Numbered from the stretch's first letter, positions 1 to 12,173 are shown. The stretch is DNA of 60,000 bases from Apostichopus japonicus (GCF_037975245.1 NC_092577.1:33864898-33924897), one strand, 5' to 3'. The notes: generated by a model not told the origin, from the sequence alone. Numbers and translations: made by a program.

Positions 1-1280
1 ATCCTATGCTGAAGATTAGCCAGAATATTATAGAATTTGGAATAAGTCACGATTCACTGTGACTAACTCAAAATGCACCCGCACGGCCAAAATGACACTT
101 TTTTTTGTGTGTGGAATATTGGTCTAGTAATAGCGTTCAAGTATGTACAGAAATATTCAAAACATGGATTGAGCTAACAAGAGTTATTACGTATGTTATT
201 ATAATATCATGGTTCGTGCATCAACGGAATATATAAATGTATTTAATTTGTCTTAATATATTCATTCATTATCCACCCATATTTGAGAACCGCAAAAGAA
301 CAAACACGTAAACTTTCATTAGACCAATAAACAGAGAGTACGCAAACAGAGAAAAGGTGTAACAAATATTGTCGAACACATCACCAATTAAAATATGTCC
401 CGCAAAATTTTAAAACTGAATCACACGAATTGTCACAAATGTTTCATTTATTTTCAGTAAGGTTGAGCATCCCACAGGATAAATCAAATGTATGAAATAT
501 CATCGGTATACCAAATTTTGGCAAACTGGAAATCAAAACTCCGAAATTAAATCGGAAGCTTTATGAATTATCCAAATCCCCTCCCCCTACAATGGGCATG
601 GTATTCTCTGGCATTTCATCGTAATTATTATCGATATAGTTTTGAGACGTCATGCCGTTATTAATCTGCTGACCGACTCATTCCTTTATTTGTGCTTGTA
701 TTTGAAACGGCTGTTCATTCAAGGTTAGTAAAAACAAACCCTGTTCCTCATAGAATTATATTTAGCGAGAAGGGCAATGTGAGGTACAGAAAAAGTGAAG
801 GCATTATAAGCAGAGCAGTATATATTACCTCCGTGTACACAGCCGTATCTCGATTCGGTTGTGGATATTTATGTACAACTTTCATTCGGGTTTCAATCAT
901 TTTATAGCAAATATTTGCTAATACACTCCAGTACATTGCCGTACAGAATACAGATAGAGTTCCACTAACGTTAAATGAATGCTCCGCCTGACTCTGGATG
1001 TGTCTTCTCCGTAAATTAAGTTCTATGTTGCAAACATACGCGGCATCTATGTCCATGTCTGCACACTGTGATTGGCGGAAAGTTGTTGAAAGTTCACGAA
1101 CAATTGTCAATCTTAAATAGTACTTCTGTCCCTGTGATCAATCGAGATGAAGCCATGGATGAGTAATTGATATAAACTATGACGTAATGTATATTGTTAT
1201 TTCTATTAGAAATATCGTTTTTTTTTTGCGGCTGTACGTAAATCCTTCTGCGTAAGTTCAGTACTAGTACTACAAAGTGG
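1..1280. other. Intergenic DNA, no gene recognised
   Basis: AT-rich sequence. The short open frames near 690-1110 lie on opposite strands over each other, have no recognisable domain and no splice context I trust. Nothing else is seen. Confidence 0.5.
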
Positions 1281-1283
1281 CTA

Positions 1284-1560
1284 TTGTTACGACTAGTTGT
1301 AAGAATAATTCCCGACTACGCATGCGCAGTTGCTATTTTCATGACCAGGAGTACTATTTTTACGACGAGGAGTAACAATAATTTCCGGTTAGGGTTAGGG
1401 TAAGGGTTAGGATTGAGGTTTAGGGTTATGTTTAGGGTTAGGGTTACCCCTACTACATGCGCAGTTGCTTTATTTACTCTACTGCGCTTTAATTTGCCTT
1501 TGTCATAAGGATAGTTTATAAATAATTGTTACGACTCGTTGTAAGAATAGCCACGGCCTT
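1284..1560 (+). repeat. Interstitial telomere-like TTAGGG tract with flanking repeats
   Basis: About 60 bases at 1387-1447 are a degenerate run of GGTTAGGGTTAGGG units, with variants such as GGGTAAGGG and GGATTGAGG. The tract is bracketed by a direct repeat containing CATGCGCAGTTGC (about 1320 and 1458). Outside that is a second direct repeat resembling TTGTTACGACTAGTTGTAAG (about 1285 and 1527). The symmetrical bracketing suggests the whole 280-bp block is one repeat unit rather than a raw fusion scar. TTAGGG is the telomere repeat of deuterostomes and most animals. Confidence 0.7.
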
Positions 1561-1589
1561 AGTACTAGGCTTTCAGCCTATTGACAGCA

Positions 1590-3180
1590 CATTGTGAACT
1601 AAACAATAGGGGGCCTAGGCCTATGCCTTACCAGTGTTAAGGCTATGCATTGTCACTAGCCAGCTAAAACTTAGGCTCGGCATAGTCCTAGGGCTATAGA
1701 TGTATCTTAGACAATAATGATAAAGTGTTCTACGTTGACCCAAGCTTGGTATGCTTTACCGATGTAAAAACTTTGAAGGTGCCCAGTTGTACAATGCCTA
1801 GTAATAGTAGAGGCATATTCCCAACCCTGCACAGCGGATCTGATCCAGGCAGTCACATTCATGCACGACAGTCCATTTCATGACAACATTCATGCACAAG
1901 AAACAAACGATTACAAAATAAAAATGGGAACAGGACTAGTGCATGCATTCAGAAAAGTAAATTTCAAGTTGCTGACACTAAACTTAGGGCTTAATTATAG
2001 CCTAATCCTATATCAGTTAGTCAGTAGTTCAGTTAGTCTTCGTCCAAGTGTAAGGACGTATTATTGTTTGAGTTCTCATAACTTATTATTGTTTAACCGT
2101 TTTATCCCATCTATTGCTCTCAATTTGGAATCTGAACATGACAATTAAGTTTATCACAAGAAGAAAAGTATCCAACTCCTCTCATGAACTGTTCCTGTAT
2201 AATCGCTACAAATTTGGACGTAACCCTCGGCAGATCGAATAATCTTGTGTAAGGTTCTCAGTTCACAAAATACCCTGCCTTACAACTGATATAAGCCTAC
2301 TACTTAGGCGACTATACAGCATATGGTCCTACTACCTAGTCTAGCTACAGTATATTTACTGTAGGCTTAGCCTGGAGCCTGGCTACATTTGTGAATGTAA
2401 TGACGCAATTCCTGATATTCACAAAATCCTTTTCTTATCAATCAGCTGTCTGGGCTAGTGTGCAGTGTGCCATATGGCAGTTGTGCATATTTTTATGTGC
2501 AGATTGCAGTTCTTGTCTTCATATATGTTTTTTGAGAAGAAATCATTACATTTATTGAGCCTTTGGGTCTTAGATGTTCTCACCATTGCATGACTGTAAG
2601 GTAAAACATGCATCAACATATGGTTTATGTGAGACATGCATCTGGAACTTATCATGACACTTAGAATAATTCCATTGTTGTTGGTCAGTGTTCAAGGTCA
2701 TTGGAAAATGGAAAGTTGTATGTGAGCTACTTCTCTCATCACAATTAATGTTAACTGCTTTTATATGTGGCATGTGTCTTGCTATACTGGAAGTAAAATA
2801 TCCTGTATTGGCATTAGGTGTGGGTCAAAGACAGATGGAGGTTAGCAAAGGTTGCAAAACCTGGAATGAAGGTATGCATCTTAGGCCATGTTTGTATATG
2901 TGCAGTTAGAAAAGTTCAGAGAAACAGTTCTGTAGATTATAGAGTGCTCTCATTTAAAAGTTTGTGCCTTTCTAACTTTATAAATTAAAGGAAAAGTAAT
3001 AATCCTTACGATATGTTTTGGAATAACCCATTCTTACTTAAATTTGCTTTTTTTGGGGGAAAGGGGATCGTTGGCATGCCACTCCTTGACTGGTATTCAT
3101 GGCGGACCATATCTGCTTCTTTTGCCACTGTTTTGAGCTGTTAGACCAGAAGAGCTTCTTTGGAGTACCATATAGCAAAC
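1590..3180. other. Intergenic DNA, possible intronic or UTR sequence
   Basis: No convincing gene. A plus-strand open stretch at 2688-2909 has a possible exon end (GAATGAAG followed by GTATGC near 2877). No homology is recognised and a real exon cannot be asserted. Confidence 0.35.
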
Positions 3181-3460
3181 ATTGCTGTGGCCGAATGGAT
3201 AAAGGCGGTGGCATTTGAAGCAATGAGGCTTAGCAATCGGGAGGTTCCAGGTTCGATACCCGGCCGGGTCATAGTAAGGTGGGTTTTTCATCCAACAGCA
3301 ATCTACGGTTTTCCCATCTGAAATGACTTTCTAAATTGAAGATTCCAAATTTGAGTTAAAATGTTGAATTGGAAGCCACCAGACGTGTAAGTTGTAATCC
3401 ATAAGCCCTGGCGGGTTTCTCCCATATTTGTGTTCGCTTTAGCATCGTAAAACTAACCGC
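3181..3460 (+). repeat. tRNA-derived SINE-like element
   Basis: The head (3181-3272) has RNA polymerase III promoter boxes of a long-variable-arm tRNA of Ser/Leu type: a box A-like TGGCCGAATGG and a box B-like GGTTCGATACC, with a T arm that pairs except for one mismatch. The acceptor ends do not pair, so it is not a working tRNA. The body (about 3287-3455) recurs in inverted orientation at about 12606-12790, including GAAATGACTTTCTAAA and GCGGGTTTCTCCCA. Head plus repeated body is SINE architecture. Confidence 0.65.
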
Positions 3461-4480
3461 TCATGATTAATGTTTCAAACAACAGCTGAGGCAGCGAGAT
3501 AATTAGAAGACTCTGTCTACTTTACTTTTTTCAGTAGGGAATAGATACAAATTCTAACGGAGGGCTTTTCATTTTCAAAAGGAAAGTTTTAACATTTTTT
3601 AGAAAAGGTAAGGGGGTGAGGGATATGCCGCTGGTTCTAACACCCTGTTGCACGTGTATCTTCGCTGACAACTAATGAAAAGAAATCCGCTTTGTTACAC
3701 ATTTACAGCTTTTCTTTTGTGTACTCCAGCATTGAATGTAGTACATTTCTACTCATTGATGGGTTTGTAAAGAAACTAAACACCAATGATAAATCTAATG
3801 ATGTAAGATGGTACTTTAATGGATATTCGCGAACATACTAGTATATTATGCATATCTTACAGGATTTCAAGACATGAAAACACTTTGTTTTACTTTGGAC
3901 ACTGAAAGGAATAATTTTCCTCTCAAGTAATGTCTTTTTCTTACAGAAGAAATGAAGAGTAGCAAAAAGTCAACCCACCCCAAATCAGTGAGCATGAAGG
4001 TATGATACTCTATAATAATCTGACACTGTAACAAAAAGAATTATCCACCTTTGCAATACCATATGTACCTGACCTTTGAAAGAAACACTATAAAAACTCC
4101 TACAAATGTTTGAAGATGTGTACAAGATAACTATTTGATATGGCAGAGTCTGATCTATACGTATTATCGATGGATTTTGACCAATTGTCAAAGCATAGTA
4201 GGTAATTGGAAGATTTTGTTCTCAAAGCCTTCCAGTTGAGAAGCATTTACTATTTCTTAATCATTAAGTGGGCCTAACATTTGATATAATTACCAAAACC
4301 AGTAAAGCAGCATGCTGCTTTACTTATTCAGGGATGGGCCCAATGATACATAATCTTATTAATTTTCCCTTGTATTTGAAGAATTTTGACAAAAGAATTG
4401 GTTTTGATGAAATCATAATCCTTTGCGTTCATGATGACGTGGGTGGGTGCGTGTGTGCATGTGTGATGTGGCACCTAGCT
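3461..4480. other. Intergenic DNA with one possible small exon
   Basis: Mostly featureless. A 53-bp block at 3947-3999 is preceded by a pyrimidine-rich TTTTTCTTACAG and followed by GTATGA, and one frame is open through it (17 codons, Lys/Ser-rich). It could be a cassette exon of an unrecognised plus-strand gene. No flanking exons could be joined to it. Confidence 0.2.
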
Positions 4481-4840
4481 TGTAAACACGATATCTCAAG
4501 AATCTCATATTTGGTAAGTATGTGTACCACATTAAGAACAAGAATGCTATTGTTGTTGGTGGAGGTCAAAGGTCATTTGAGGTCAACAGGTTTAAATTGT
4601 AAAAACCTTTGTAAACATGATATCTCAAGTAGAGAAGCTTGGATAGATCTGAAATTAGATATGTTCGTGTTCCACATTGAGTACTAAGGACCATATTAGT
4701 TGTGGTGGAGGTCAAAGGTCATTTTGGGTCAACAGGATCAAATTGTGACAAGGTTATAAGCTGGATATCTCAAGATTAGGAACTTAAGCTTGGGGAGATC
4801 TTATATTTAGTATGCTCATGTATCACAGTGAGTACAAGTA
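4481..4840 (+). repeat. Tandem array of a ~130-145 bp dispersed repeat (three units)
   Basis: The words GTAAACA, ATATCTCAAG, CACATTGAGTAC and GGTCAAAGGTCATTT recur in order. ATATCTCAAG starts at 4491, 4620 and 4765, giving spacings of 129 and 145 bases. Relatives occur inverted at about 17455-17665 and direct at about 27540-27912. The plus-strand open frame running through it (4268-4687) is a consequence of the repeat, not a gene. Confidence 0.7.
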
Positions 4841-6050
4841 GGCTATCAGTATTCATTTTATGTCACAGCTGTCATTGTGAATATACAATATGTCACGAGG
4901 AGTACTCCTGGCTTCTTGCTGTATTACTTAAAGCAAGTACGTCAGTATGTCCCATTCATACAAAATTTACTCATAGTACTTTATCCACACCACAATGCAT
5001 TTTGGCATTCTGGTTTATACATATATATACTGTTTTTATGAATATAGCTTACCTTCATTTACATTGTATGCATGTATCTGTTTTCCTTATTGCACAGCTG
5101 TCTTTAGGATCCTGCAACCAATATACCAGGATCTAACTTCTTGAAGTGACTTCTGTTGGAGACATATATGTGCTGTTGTGCTATTCCCTGTCGCCAAAAT
5201 CATGACAGTGAGTTTAAAAGGCAGCCAAGATGAAGTGATTTGGGTCAATTACAGTCGGTTAACTTCACACAACATTATCGTTGTGTTTCAGTAGGAGAAT
5301 GAGTGATTCACATTTTGTTCTTAATAATGCATGTTACAGCAATGTTCCAATATTGTTTTGATAGCATGTTAGCTTGACTGAATGAAATGTTGGACATTAA
5401 CATAGGACAAGATATTCATCTCTGCAACATATATATGTTACATTAAGTTTTCAACCACAGTAAATTATATCATAATTCAGCAGACCAGGAATAGGATTCT
5501 TTCAACTGTTTGCAATAAGCACATTTATATACAAAGCTAGTTGAAGTGACAGTATTTACAGCTGATGTAAATGAACTCAAGTGGTGATTGGTTATGGTTT
5601 ACTCTTTGCTAAGTTTATCAAAATGTACTAGATACTAGAAATCAGTTAACCATTGCATGGAAATGTTGTTCCACTCCTCTTTCATTGTACAGCTAAACAC
5701 ATTTATAAAAGCACTTGCATGTGTACGAGCATGTTCCATTGCTTACTTAATTAATGTATTTAGTCTTCCAAACTTTCTGTGCTGACCGAACAACCTCATG
5801 GCAAAATCACTACATATTGTACATTACTAATAAGTCACACTGACTGGAGCAGCTCATTTGAAATCCTCCCTTTAACCAGACTACCATGGTATTAAAGGGC
5901 TCATTTCATATGACAGTATTAGAGTGTACAGTAGTATCATGTCATACCCTCTGATCCACAAAAAAAAATGCCAGTCAAAAATAACTAGTGTGATATAACA
6001 TATCATTAAGCACATACATTTAATAGGTTGACATATTTTACACATTTTTG
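4841..6050. other. Intergenic DNA, nothing recognised
   Basis: AT-rich with only short frames. The stretch around 4989-5015 (ATGCATTTT then CATTCTGGTTTA) resembles 10718-10742, so a short dispersed repeat may end here. Confidence 0.4.
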
Positions 6051-7050
6051 GTTCGTTGCTGAAGCAAAGGAACCTATGTATTTAGGTTGGCGTGCGTGTG
6101 TGCGTGTGTGTGAGACGCTTTAGCTTGCATGATAACTCAACAAGGGAATGACCGGTCATTACCATACTTGGTGGCCCACAGTGACTACATGAAACCTATT
6201 GATTTTGGTGCCTAATCATAAATATTAATGAGGTCACAGGGTCAAACGTGAAAAACTCCAAAGTGCAATAACTTGGCTACTATTAGTCGGAATTTCGTCA
6301 AACTTGGTATGATGATATTGGTAGATAGTCTTCACACACTGATGTTTTGTGCAATTGATATCATGCATATTTATGAGGGGGCGGCTTAGCAATATTTTGG
6401 TATGAAAAGTGTGTATGCACGATTACTCAACAAGGGAATGACCGATCATTACCATACTTAGTGGGTGGGTGGCCCATAGTGAGTAGATGAACCCATATTT
6501 TTTGGGCTAATCTCATGAATAATAATGAGGTCACAGGGTCAAACGTAAAAATCTTCAAATGCTAATAACTCCACAACCAAAAGTCAGAATTTATTTAAAT
6601 TTGGTAATATGTTGGTAAATAACTGGTACATGGTGATATATGTTTAAGTTGACATTATGCATATTTATTAGGGGTGGAGCTTAAGTTGATTTTCACTAAA
6701 ATAGCTTGTAAACACGGTAACTGAACAACGACAAGTTGGATTGAGGTCATACTTGGTACATATATGCGCCATAGTGAGTAGAAGAGCTCTAGGGATTTTG
6801 GTGCTCATCTGAAGAATATTAACAAGGTCACAGGGTCAATTGTAAACATTTTCAGAATGAATCATACTTTGTGTGGAGGTGTTGGTAGATAGCAGGTACA
6901 TGATAATGTATCTTCAATGTGATATTATGCACAGTTATTAGGGGGCAGGGCTTGAGTTGATTTTTGCTAAAAGTAGCTTGTAAACATGGTAAGTTAACAT
7001 ATTTAGTAGGTAGGTCCACAGTCAGTGAAAGAACCTTGCTGATCAATTTA
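6051..7050 (+). repeat. Tandem array of a ~290 bp degenerate repeat (three units plus part of a fourth)
   Basis: Each unit carries, in order: a TAGCTTGTAAACA/CATGATAACTCAACAAGGG-like start, a CACAGTGAGTAGA block, GAGGTCACAGGGTCAA, a GGTAGATAG block, and ATTATGCATATTTATTAGGGG. Starts lie near 6131, 6421, 6716 and 6988. It shares the GTAAACA and GGTCA-type words with the shorter repeat at 4481-4840, so the two may be related. Confidence 0.7.
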
Positions 7051-8690
7051 ATCAACAATGACGAAAGCTTGGGATTATAATCTCAATTGGCAAGGAACGA
7101 CAATAAGCCAACTGGCTTTCTGGTTTATTTTGCTACAGTGTTGTGAAAATTCCTCAGCATTGAATAAGCTTTTCCATTTTCAATTGCAATATTTCTGTTT
7201 GGGTTGCATATATAGATGTGGCCATTTGCTAGAATGGAGTCTGCGGCCCATCTTCACTTGAATGTCCTGGTTAAGTATGACTTCAAGGTGCTATTTGGGA
7301 CTACATACATCTAATCAGTATAGTGTTGGGAGTTAACATCTACTAAGTTGATATCACATGAGTATCACGTTAGGTTTATTTCAAGAAATAGATTCAAAGC
7401 TTACTATAGAGAGGTTTCTACTTCCTACATGAACACAACATATGTAAGGTTACCATGAATCATTTGAGATAGTTAAGCTGTACATCATAATGATGCAATA
7501 AAACAATCACCTTTTTTATGTATTCCTTATAAGAATCTGTTAAACTTTCATCAATACTTGTTTTCTGTTTCTTCTTTCTGTGTGAGTCTTGTGTTAAGAA
7601 AATGTAACTCTGCAGCAAAGCAGAGAGTATGAAAATTGACTTGAAGTACCAATCCGGCAACTTTACATCAGATGACCTTTAAAGAATGGACTTCACCTAG
7701 TCTCTGGTACCACAAAAAAAAAAAAAATCAGAAACAATTATGTGGCTCACAGATATCTTGCAATGTATGGTAATAAATCAGCCCCAATAGGAGATTTTGG
7801 CATCAAGCACTTTACTTGTGTAGTTCTTGTGATAACCAATACATGTCTAATATGATATTCTATTTGATTCTGTGAAGTAAGCCTATGAGATATGGGCTCT
7901 CTACACTATGGATGCCAATGTGTTCACCATTTCTGATCTTTATTAACTCAGTAGTGAGAATATTGTAACCTATAGCAAAATCATGTGGCTGCTTCGATAC
8001 AAGTCTTGCCATTCCTAAGAACACTATTTCTTATGTTGCATTGATCCCAAATATGGTAGATTTTCAAATATGGTCACCTAGCTAGAAAAAAAAGAACAAT
8101 ATGGCACATTAAGGTCATACCAAAGACTTGAATCAACAGGAATACTGAAAGTATCGATATAGTACTGTTGAAGAAGTCGACTCAAAACTTCGATTACAAC
8201 AATAAAATTGGAAGATGTTGGTTAACTAACTTAACTGGCAGCCAAACCGTCGTCACCACACTGCGGGTTAATCAAATGAAGTATCATAGTATCGAGTCAC
8301 ATTTGACAGGGACTTGCTACCTCAATGATTAACACGTTACTGACCTAAGCACTGTTACTTAGGGAAAAGTTTCTGTCAGGGTTCCTATCATGTTCATTCC
8401 ATCGTTTCTGATATGATAGTTGAATACCCCCGGAAAATTCTTCAGCACCCAAACTGTATGTGGTGGCCAATGGTTGCATCGAAAAAGGTCGGAAATGAAC
8501 ACGGAATAGTTTTGTCAGTATTGACAAATATGGTATTGACCTGAAAATGTTCAGTGGAAGTTGCATGACCATAGCTGGCATGAGTAGTAACAAGAACACA
8601 TATATATCGCAAGAATGGTACTCAACCACAACCCATCTGTGCAGGCAAATATACCCAGTACCATGATGTCATATCTTCTTTCTTTTTTGT
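7051..8690. other. Intergenic DNA, nothing recognised
   Basis: No domain, splice-supported exon or RNA gene seen. A run of 13 A residues is at about 7714. Confidence 0.4.
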
Positions 8691-8699
8691 TTTCTTTTT

Positions 8700-9310
8700 T
8701 AAGGGAGGAGGGGGGGAGGGGTCATAAATTCGATTGGACTGATGTAGCCTGATATTTAGTACCCTTTATAACTCTTATTGTATTATCTTATTTGCGTATA
8801 CACACCACTCCATCAACGCCCCCCCCCCTCAAGGAAAATATGCACACTAGCACTGCAATACCCAATGTGCAAATTGGGAAACAAGGAACAAGTTTTCTAT
8901 TGAGACAAATGAGGTGAAATCATGCTAGTTGCTAACGTAGGAATCTTCCGAATTAGAGTCTATTTCTTGTTAATATCTTAACAAATTGTTTCCATTCGAA
9001 ATAGCTTTGAGATTGACCCACATAAATTCATTAAAAGTCAGGGGCGTAGCCAGGATTTGCAAAGTTGTATGAACGACTATCTAAGCGGAGCGCCACCATC
9101 GGTTGGCGCGGAGCGTACGAGCAAAATTTTGGTTTTACAAACCCCTCAGATGGCAGGAAACGGCCCTTCCTGAGTGTTCATTCTGGTTCCCTGGCCTCTT
9201 GCTAACTTGAGACACCTAAATTTTTATGTAGAAAAGGGCACATTTTTAACCCTGAGGAAAAGTGGGGGGGGGGCACGTGCACCCTGTGCCCCCCGGTTCC
9301 GCCGCCCTTG
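8700..9310 (+). mobile_element. Copy of the 'B' hAT-like non-autonomous element (left end eroded)
   Basis: The interval 8725-9310 matches the reverse complement of 49057-49670 almost throughout, ending in the same GCCGCCCTTG terminus. Its left terminus (TAAGGGAGG near 8700) is a damaged form of CAAGGGCGGC. Internally it carries a second hAT-like end, CAGGGGCGTAGCCAGGATTT, at about 9042. The right side is joined directly to a piece of the 'A' element. No matching 8-bp duplication is visible here, in contrast to the 49-kb copy. Confidence 0.65.
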
Positions 9311-9482
9311 CTTGGTTCTCAGGCTAAAATGTGTACATCTGGTTGCTCATTTCAAGCCCGAGATGTGCCATTTCCGGTGATCTGGGGGGTATCAAAACCA
9401 GAAATTTTCTTGTACGCTGCGCGCCAACCGCTTAGATAGTAATTGGCGCCCCCCGGATTAGAAAATCCTGGATACGCCCCTG
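9311..9482 (+). mobile_element. Terminal fragment of the 'A' element
   Basis: The sequence from CTTGGTTCTCAGG to the terminus ATCCTGGATACGCCCCTG matches the right ends of the complete elements at 21994 and 50160. A short internal deletion removes the ATGGTGGCGCTCCG stretch present in the other copies. Confidence 0.65.
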
Positions 9483-9596
9483 ACTATGGTAAATCACCGC
9501 GGCTGGTTATTTACATTTCGCGAAACATTCCAGGCGCGCGTGTAGTTTCACGGACAAGATCTTTCATTCACAAATCGTTTATAATGTTACTGTATC

Positions 9597-9990
9597 CAGG
9601 GGCGTATCCAGGATTTTCTAACCCGGGGGGCGCGAATTACTATCTAAGCGGAGCGCCACCATCGGTTGGCGCGGAGCGTACAAGAAAATTTCAGGTTTTG
9701 ATACCCCCTAGATCACCGGAAATGGCACTTCTCGGGCTTGAAAATGACCAACCAAATGTACACTTTTGCCTGAGAACAAAGTATTTCCCAATATTTTTTT
9801 TTTCATCCATAACCTTTTTGAAGATTGTAACCGGTCACACATCATGTTCGACCTCATTGCATGTCCTGTGGATCATTGCTTTTGTATAGGTGATTCTACG
9901 TCACGGCCCACAATATCCGAAAGCCCCACTTTTCAAAGTTTAAAGCCCATTATTTGTTCAGAATTTGAAAATTCACATTTCTCGTGAAGA
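9597..9990 (-). mobile_element. Inverted terminal fragment of the 'A' element
   Basis: Begins with CAGGGGCGTATCCAGGATTT and matches the reverse complement of the last ~400 bases of the elements ending at 21994 and 50160. Homology is lost near 9990, so the fragment is truncated. The open frames seen here (for example 9443-9889) are repeat-derived. Confidence 0.7.
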
Positions 9991-9995
9991 ATATC

Positions 9996-10750
9996 ACTTC
10001 AAGAAAGAGCATTCACAAAGTACAGGCAGCGATAAGATCGCATCTTCTCAACTATAAACACTAGTAAAAGTATAGGTCATATAATAAACGCAATTGGTGT
10101 TCGATCGGGACGAAAACATTTGTCTTTAGTAATATTACTGTCATTCGTTTTACTTGATTGCCGACATTCACAACATATCCAGACATCATGTAATAGTTCA
10201 ATAATTCAATTTTAAGAACAGTATTTTATGCTGGCATTTTGTCTCGACACTCGTTTTACTTGATTACCGACATTCCCAGATTATCTCTACACATTGTTGG
10301 AGGGGCTCAATGAAATCAGTTTAAAAGTGCAGTATTTTTATGCTGGTACTTTGTCTAGACACTCGACGTTGTACTTGATTTGTATAACATTGATAAGTAT
10401 AACATTTTAAAAGTTGTTTACCGTGCAGCCTCCTATTCGTATCAGTTGTACAAACGCGCATGTTATCTGATAGGCTGGCTGTGGGAGATACGGTAGCTTA
10501 TGAAACAAGGTTTCCACAAGTTTGCGTTTGGTGACTCCAAATGGACTTGGACCTCCAAGACCCCTATTGTTTTTGGTGCAGGTGTGTATAGCCACGAACA
10601 ATAGACTGACCTGTGTTTATTTAATGTATCAAAATGGTGGTTCGGGCCATTTCTATAGTAACAGCTAGTTCTGCTTATACTAACACCTTTCTAGTGTACT
10701 GAAGTCATCGAAACCTCAATGCATTTTGCATTCTGGTTTACAATACGCGG
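9996..10750. other. Intergenic DNA
   Basis: Contains a weak duplicated motif (CTCGTTTTACTTGATT / GACATTC) near 10146, 10252 and 10362. Nothing coding. Confidence 0.4.
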
Positions 10751-10764
10751 TTGAGCAATTTTGA

Positions 10765-10916
10765 ACAGCGCCGATAGCAACAACGTAAGTTTAGACAACG
10801 ACGTATGTTTAGACAACGGAAGTTAAAATAACAACGTGAGTTTGAGCAACAACGTGGTAAAACAGCAGCAACAACTTTAGTTTAGACTGCAACAAACTTA
10901 GTTTAGACAACGAAAT
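10765..10916 (+). repeat. Short degenerate tandem repeat around GTTTAGACAACG
   Basis: The motif GTTTAGACAACG or a variant occurs about five or six times with intervening AACAACGTGAG-like units. It lies immediately before the 900-bp repeat 'C'. Confidence 0.55.
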
Positions 10917-10951
10917 ATGGTTGCCCTTTTCACGTTCCATACTGAAGCACT

Positions 10952-11856
10952 CCTTGCCAAAATTTTGGCTGGCTGCCTACATACATCAGGCTCAAAGACT
11001 TCTAAGAATCGGCAAGTGCTGATTGGCTATAGGGCTCTCATGCTTACAGTTCAACAGTTAATAACAACTCCCAGTCCTGCTTTAATTCCACTAACATCCT
11101 CTGCAGAGCTTAACCACAAATGTAAACAAACACTGCAGAGACTGGGAGACAAATTAAAGGAGCTTTGGCAAAAGGTGAAGGCTCAGATTTTTTTTTAAAA
11201 ATGGGGATTAATTGTTATTAATTAACTTTTGACCAAACATTATTAGGCATCATCTTATTCATTCACAATTCAACAATCATCAGTTCAACTTTGAATATGA
11301 TCCATCAAAATCTTGAGGAGATTGAGATATTTGAAAATATTACAAAGAATGACCCCTAATGACCCCCTAAATGACATTTGACCTCAATTTTCCGAACACC
11401 CCTCATAACCCTCATCCCGAGAAACGTTGTGACCAAGTTTCATTATAACTGGCCATACACTGTACGAACAGGAGCAATTTGAAAATATAGGGCGGCGGCC
11501 CGGGCCACAAAAGACCCCTAGTTGATCTTTGATCTCAAAATTCATGAACACCCTGAGGGTAAAACTTCCATAGTACTATCGTGACAAACCCTCAACATTG
11601 TACCATGGAATCTGTAGGAGAAGAAGCATTTTGCGTATTTCCACAAAATGGCCCATTACGGCCCACAGGTGACCATTGACCCCAAATTTCGGACCATCTC
11701 TAATGGCCCTATACCCAATGGTCCTTGTGTCCAAGTTTCATGAAATTCCATTAAATACTGTGTGAGTGGGAGCGGTTTTACCAATTGTTGACAGATAGAG
11801 TGATAGACGCCGCACTGTAACAATAGCTCACACCAGCATGCTGGTATGAGCTAAAA
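10952..11856 (+). repeat. ~900-bp dispersed repeat 'C', copy 1
   Basis: Matches 33646-34547 in the same orientation over its whole length with few differences. It starts at CCTTGCCAAAATTTTGGCTGG and ends with a near-palindrome (11824-11853, built on CACCAGCATGCTGGT) followed by AGCTAAAA. The interior has GACCTCAATTTTCC-type blocks and GTGACCAAGTTTCAT, common in dispersed repeats of marine invertebrates. A short open frame at its start is shared by both copies but shows no known domain. Its right end abuts an 'A' element fragment. Confidence 0.75.
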
Positions 11857-12173
11857 CTGGAGTTGTCGGTGTAAGGGGTAGGGTGAGGCGCACGTCCCCT
11901 CTGTAATCTTCGATCTGTCACTGGCTACCCTGTGTATATAATAGGGATCAGTGCTGTAATTATGACTGTTCCTCTTTCTCTTCCCGAGGTCTTGGCGTTT
12001 ATCTTCTACTTCCTCCTTTTCTCCTTTTTCTCTCTTTCTTCTTTTTCTTTTCCCTTCCTTCCTCTCCTCCTTTTTTTCTCCCTCTTTTTCCCTTTTGTCT
12101 TCTCTTTTTTTCTCTCCTCTTTTCCTTACCCGGGGGGCGCGCGCCCCCAACGCCCCCCCTGGATACGCACCTG
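11857..12173 (-). mobile_element. Inverted terminal fragment of the 'A' element (polypyrimidine end)
   Basis: Matches the reverse complement of 20031-20350 and 47655-47990: a TGTCGGTGTAAGGG block, then TATATAATAGGGATCAG, a long CT-rich tract, CGCGCGCCCCC, and the terminus CCTGGATACGCACCTG. Lys/Arg-rich and Phe/Ser-rich open frames across it are low-complexity artefacts. Confidence 0.7.

Noticed and set aside
3181-3272. Functional tRNA-Ser/Leu gene
   Set aside because: Acceptor ends do not pair and the sequence continues into a body shared with another repeat copy.
9443-9987. Overlapping plus-strand frames with shared peptides as a gene
   Set aside because: The same peptides appear at 21599-21823 and 49771-50236 because all are translations of 'A' element copies.
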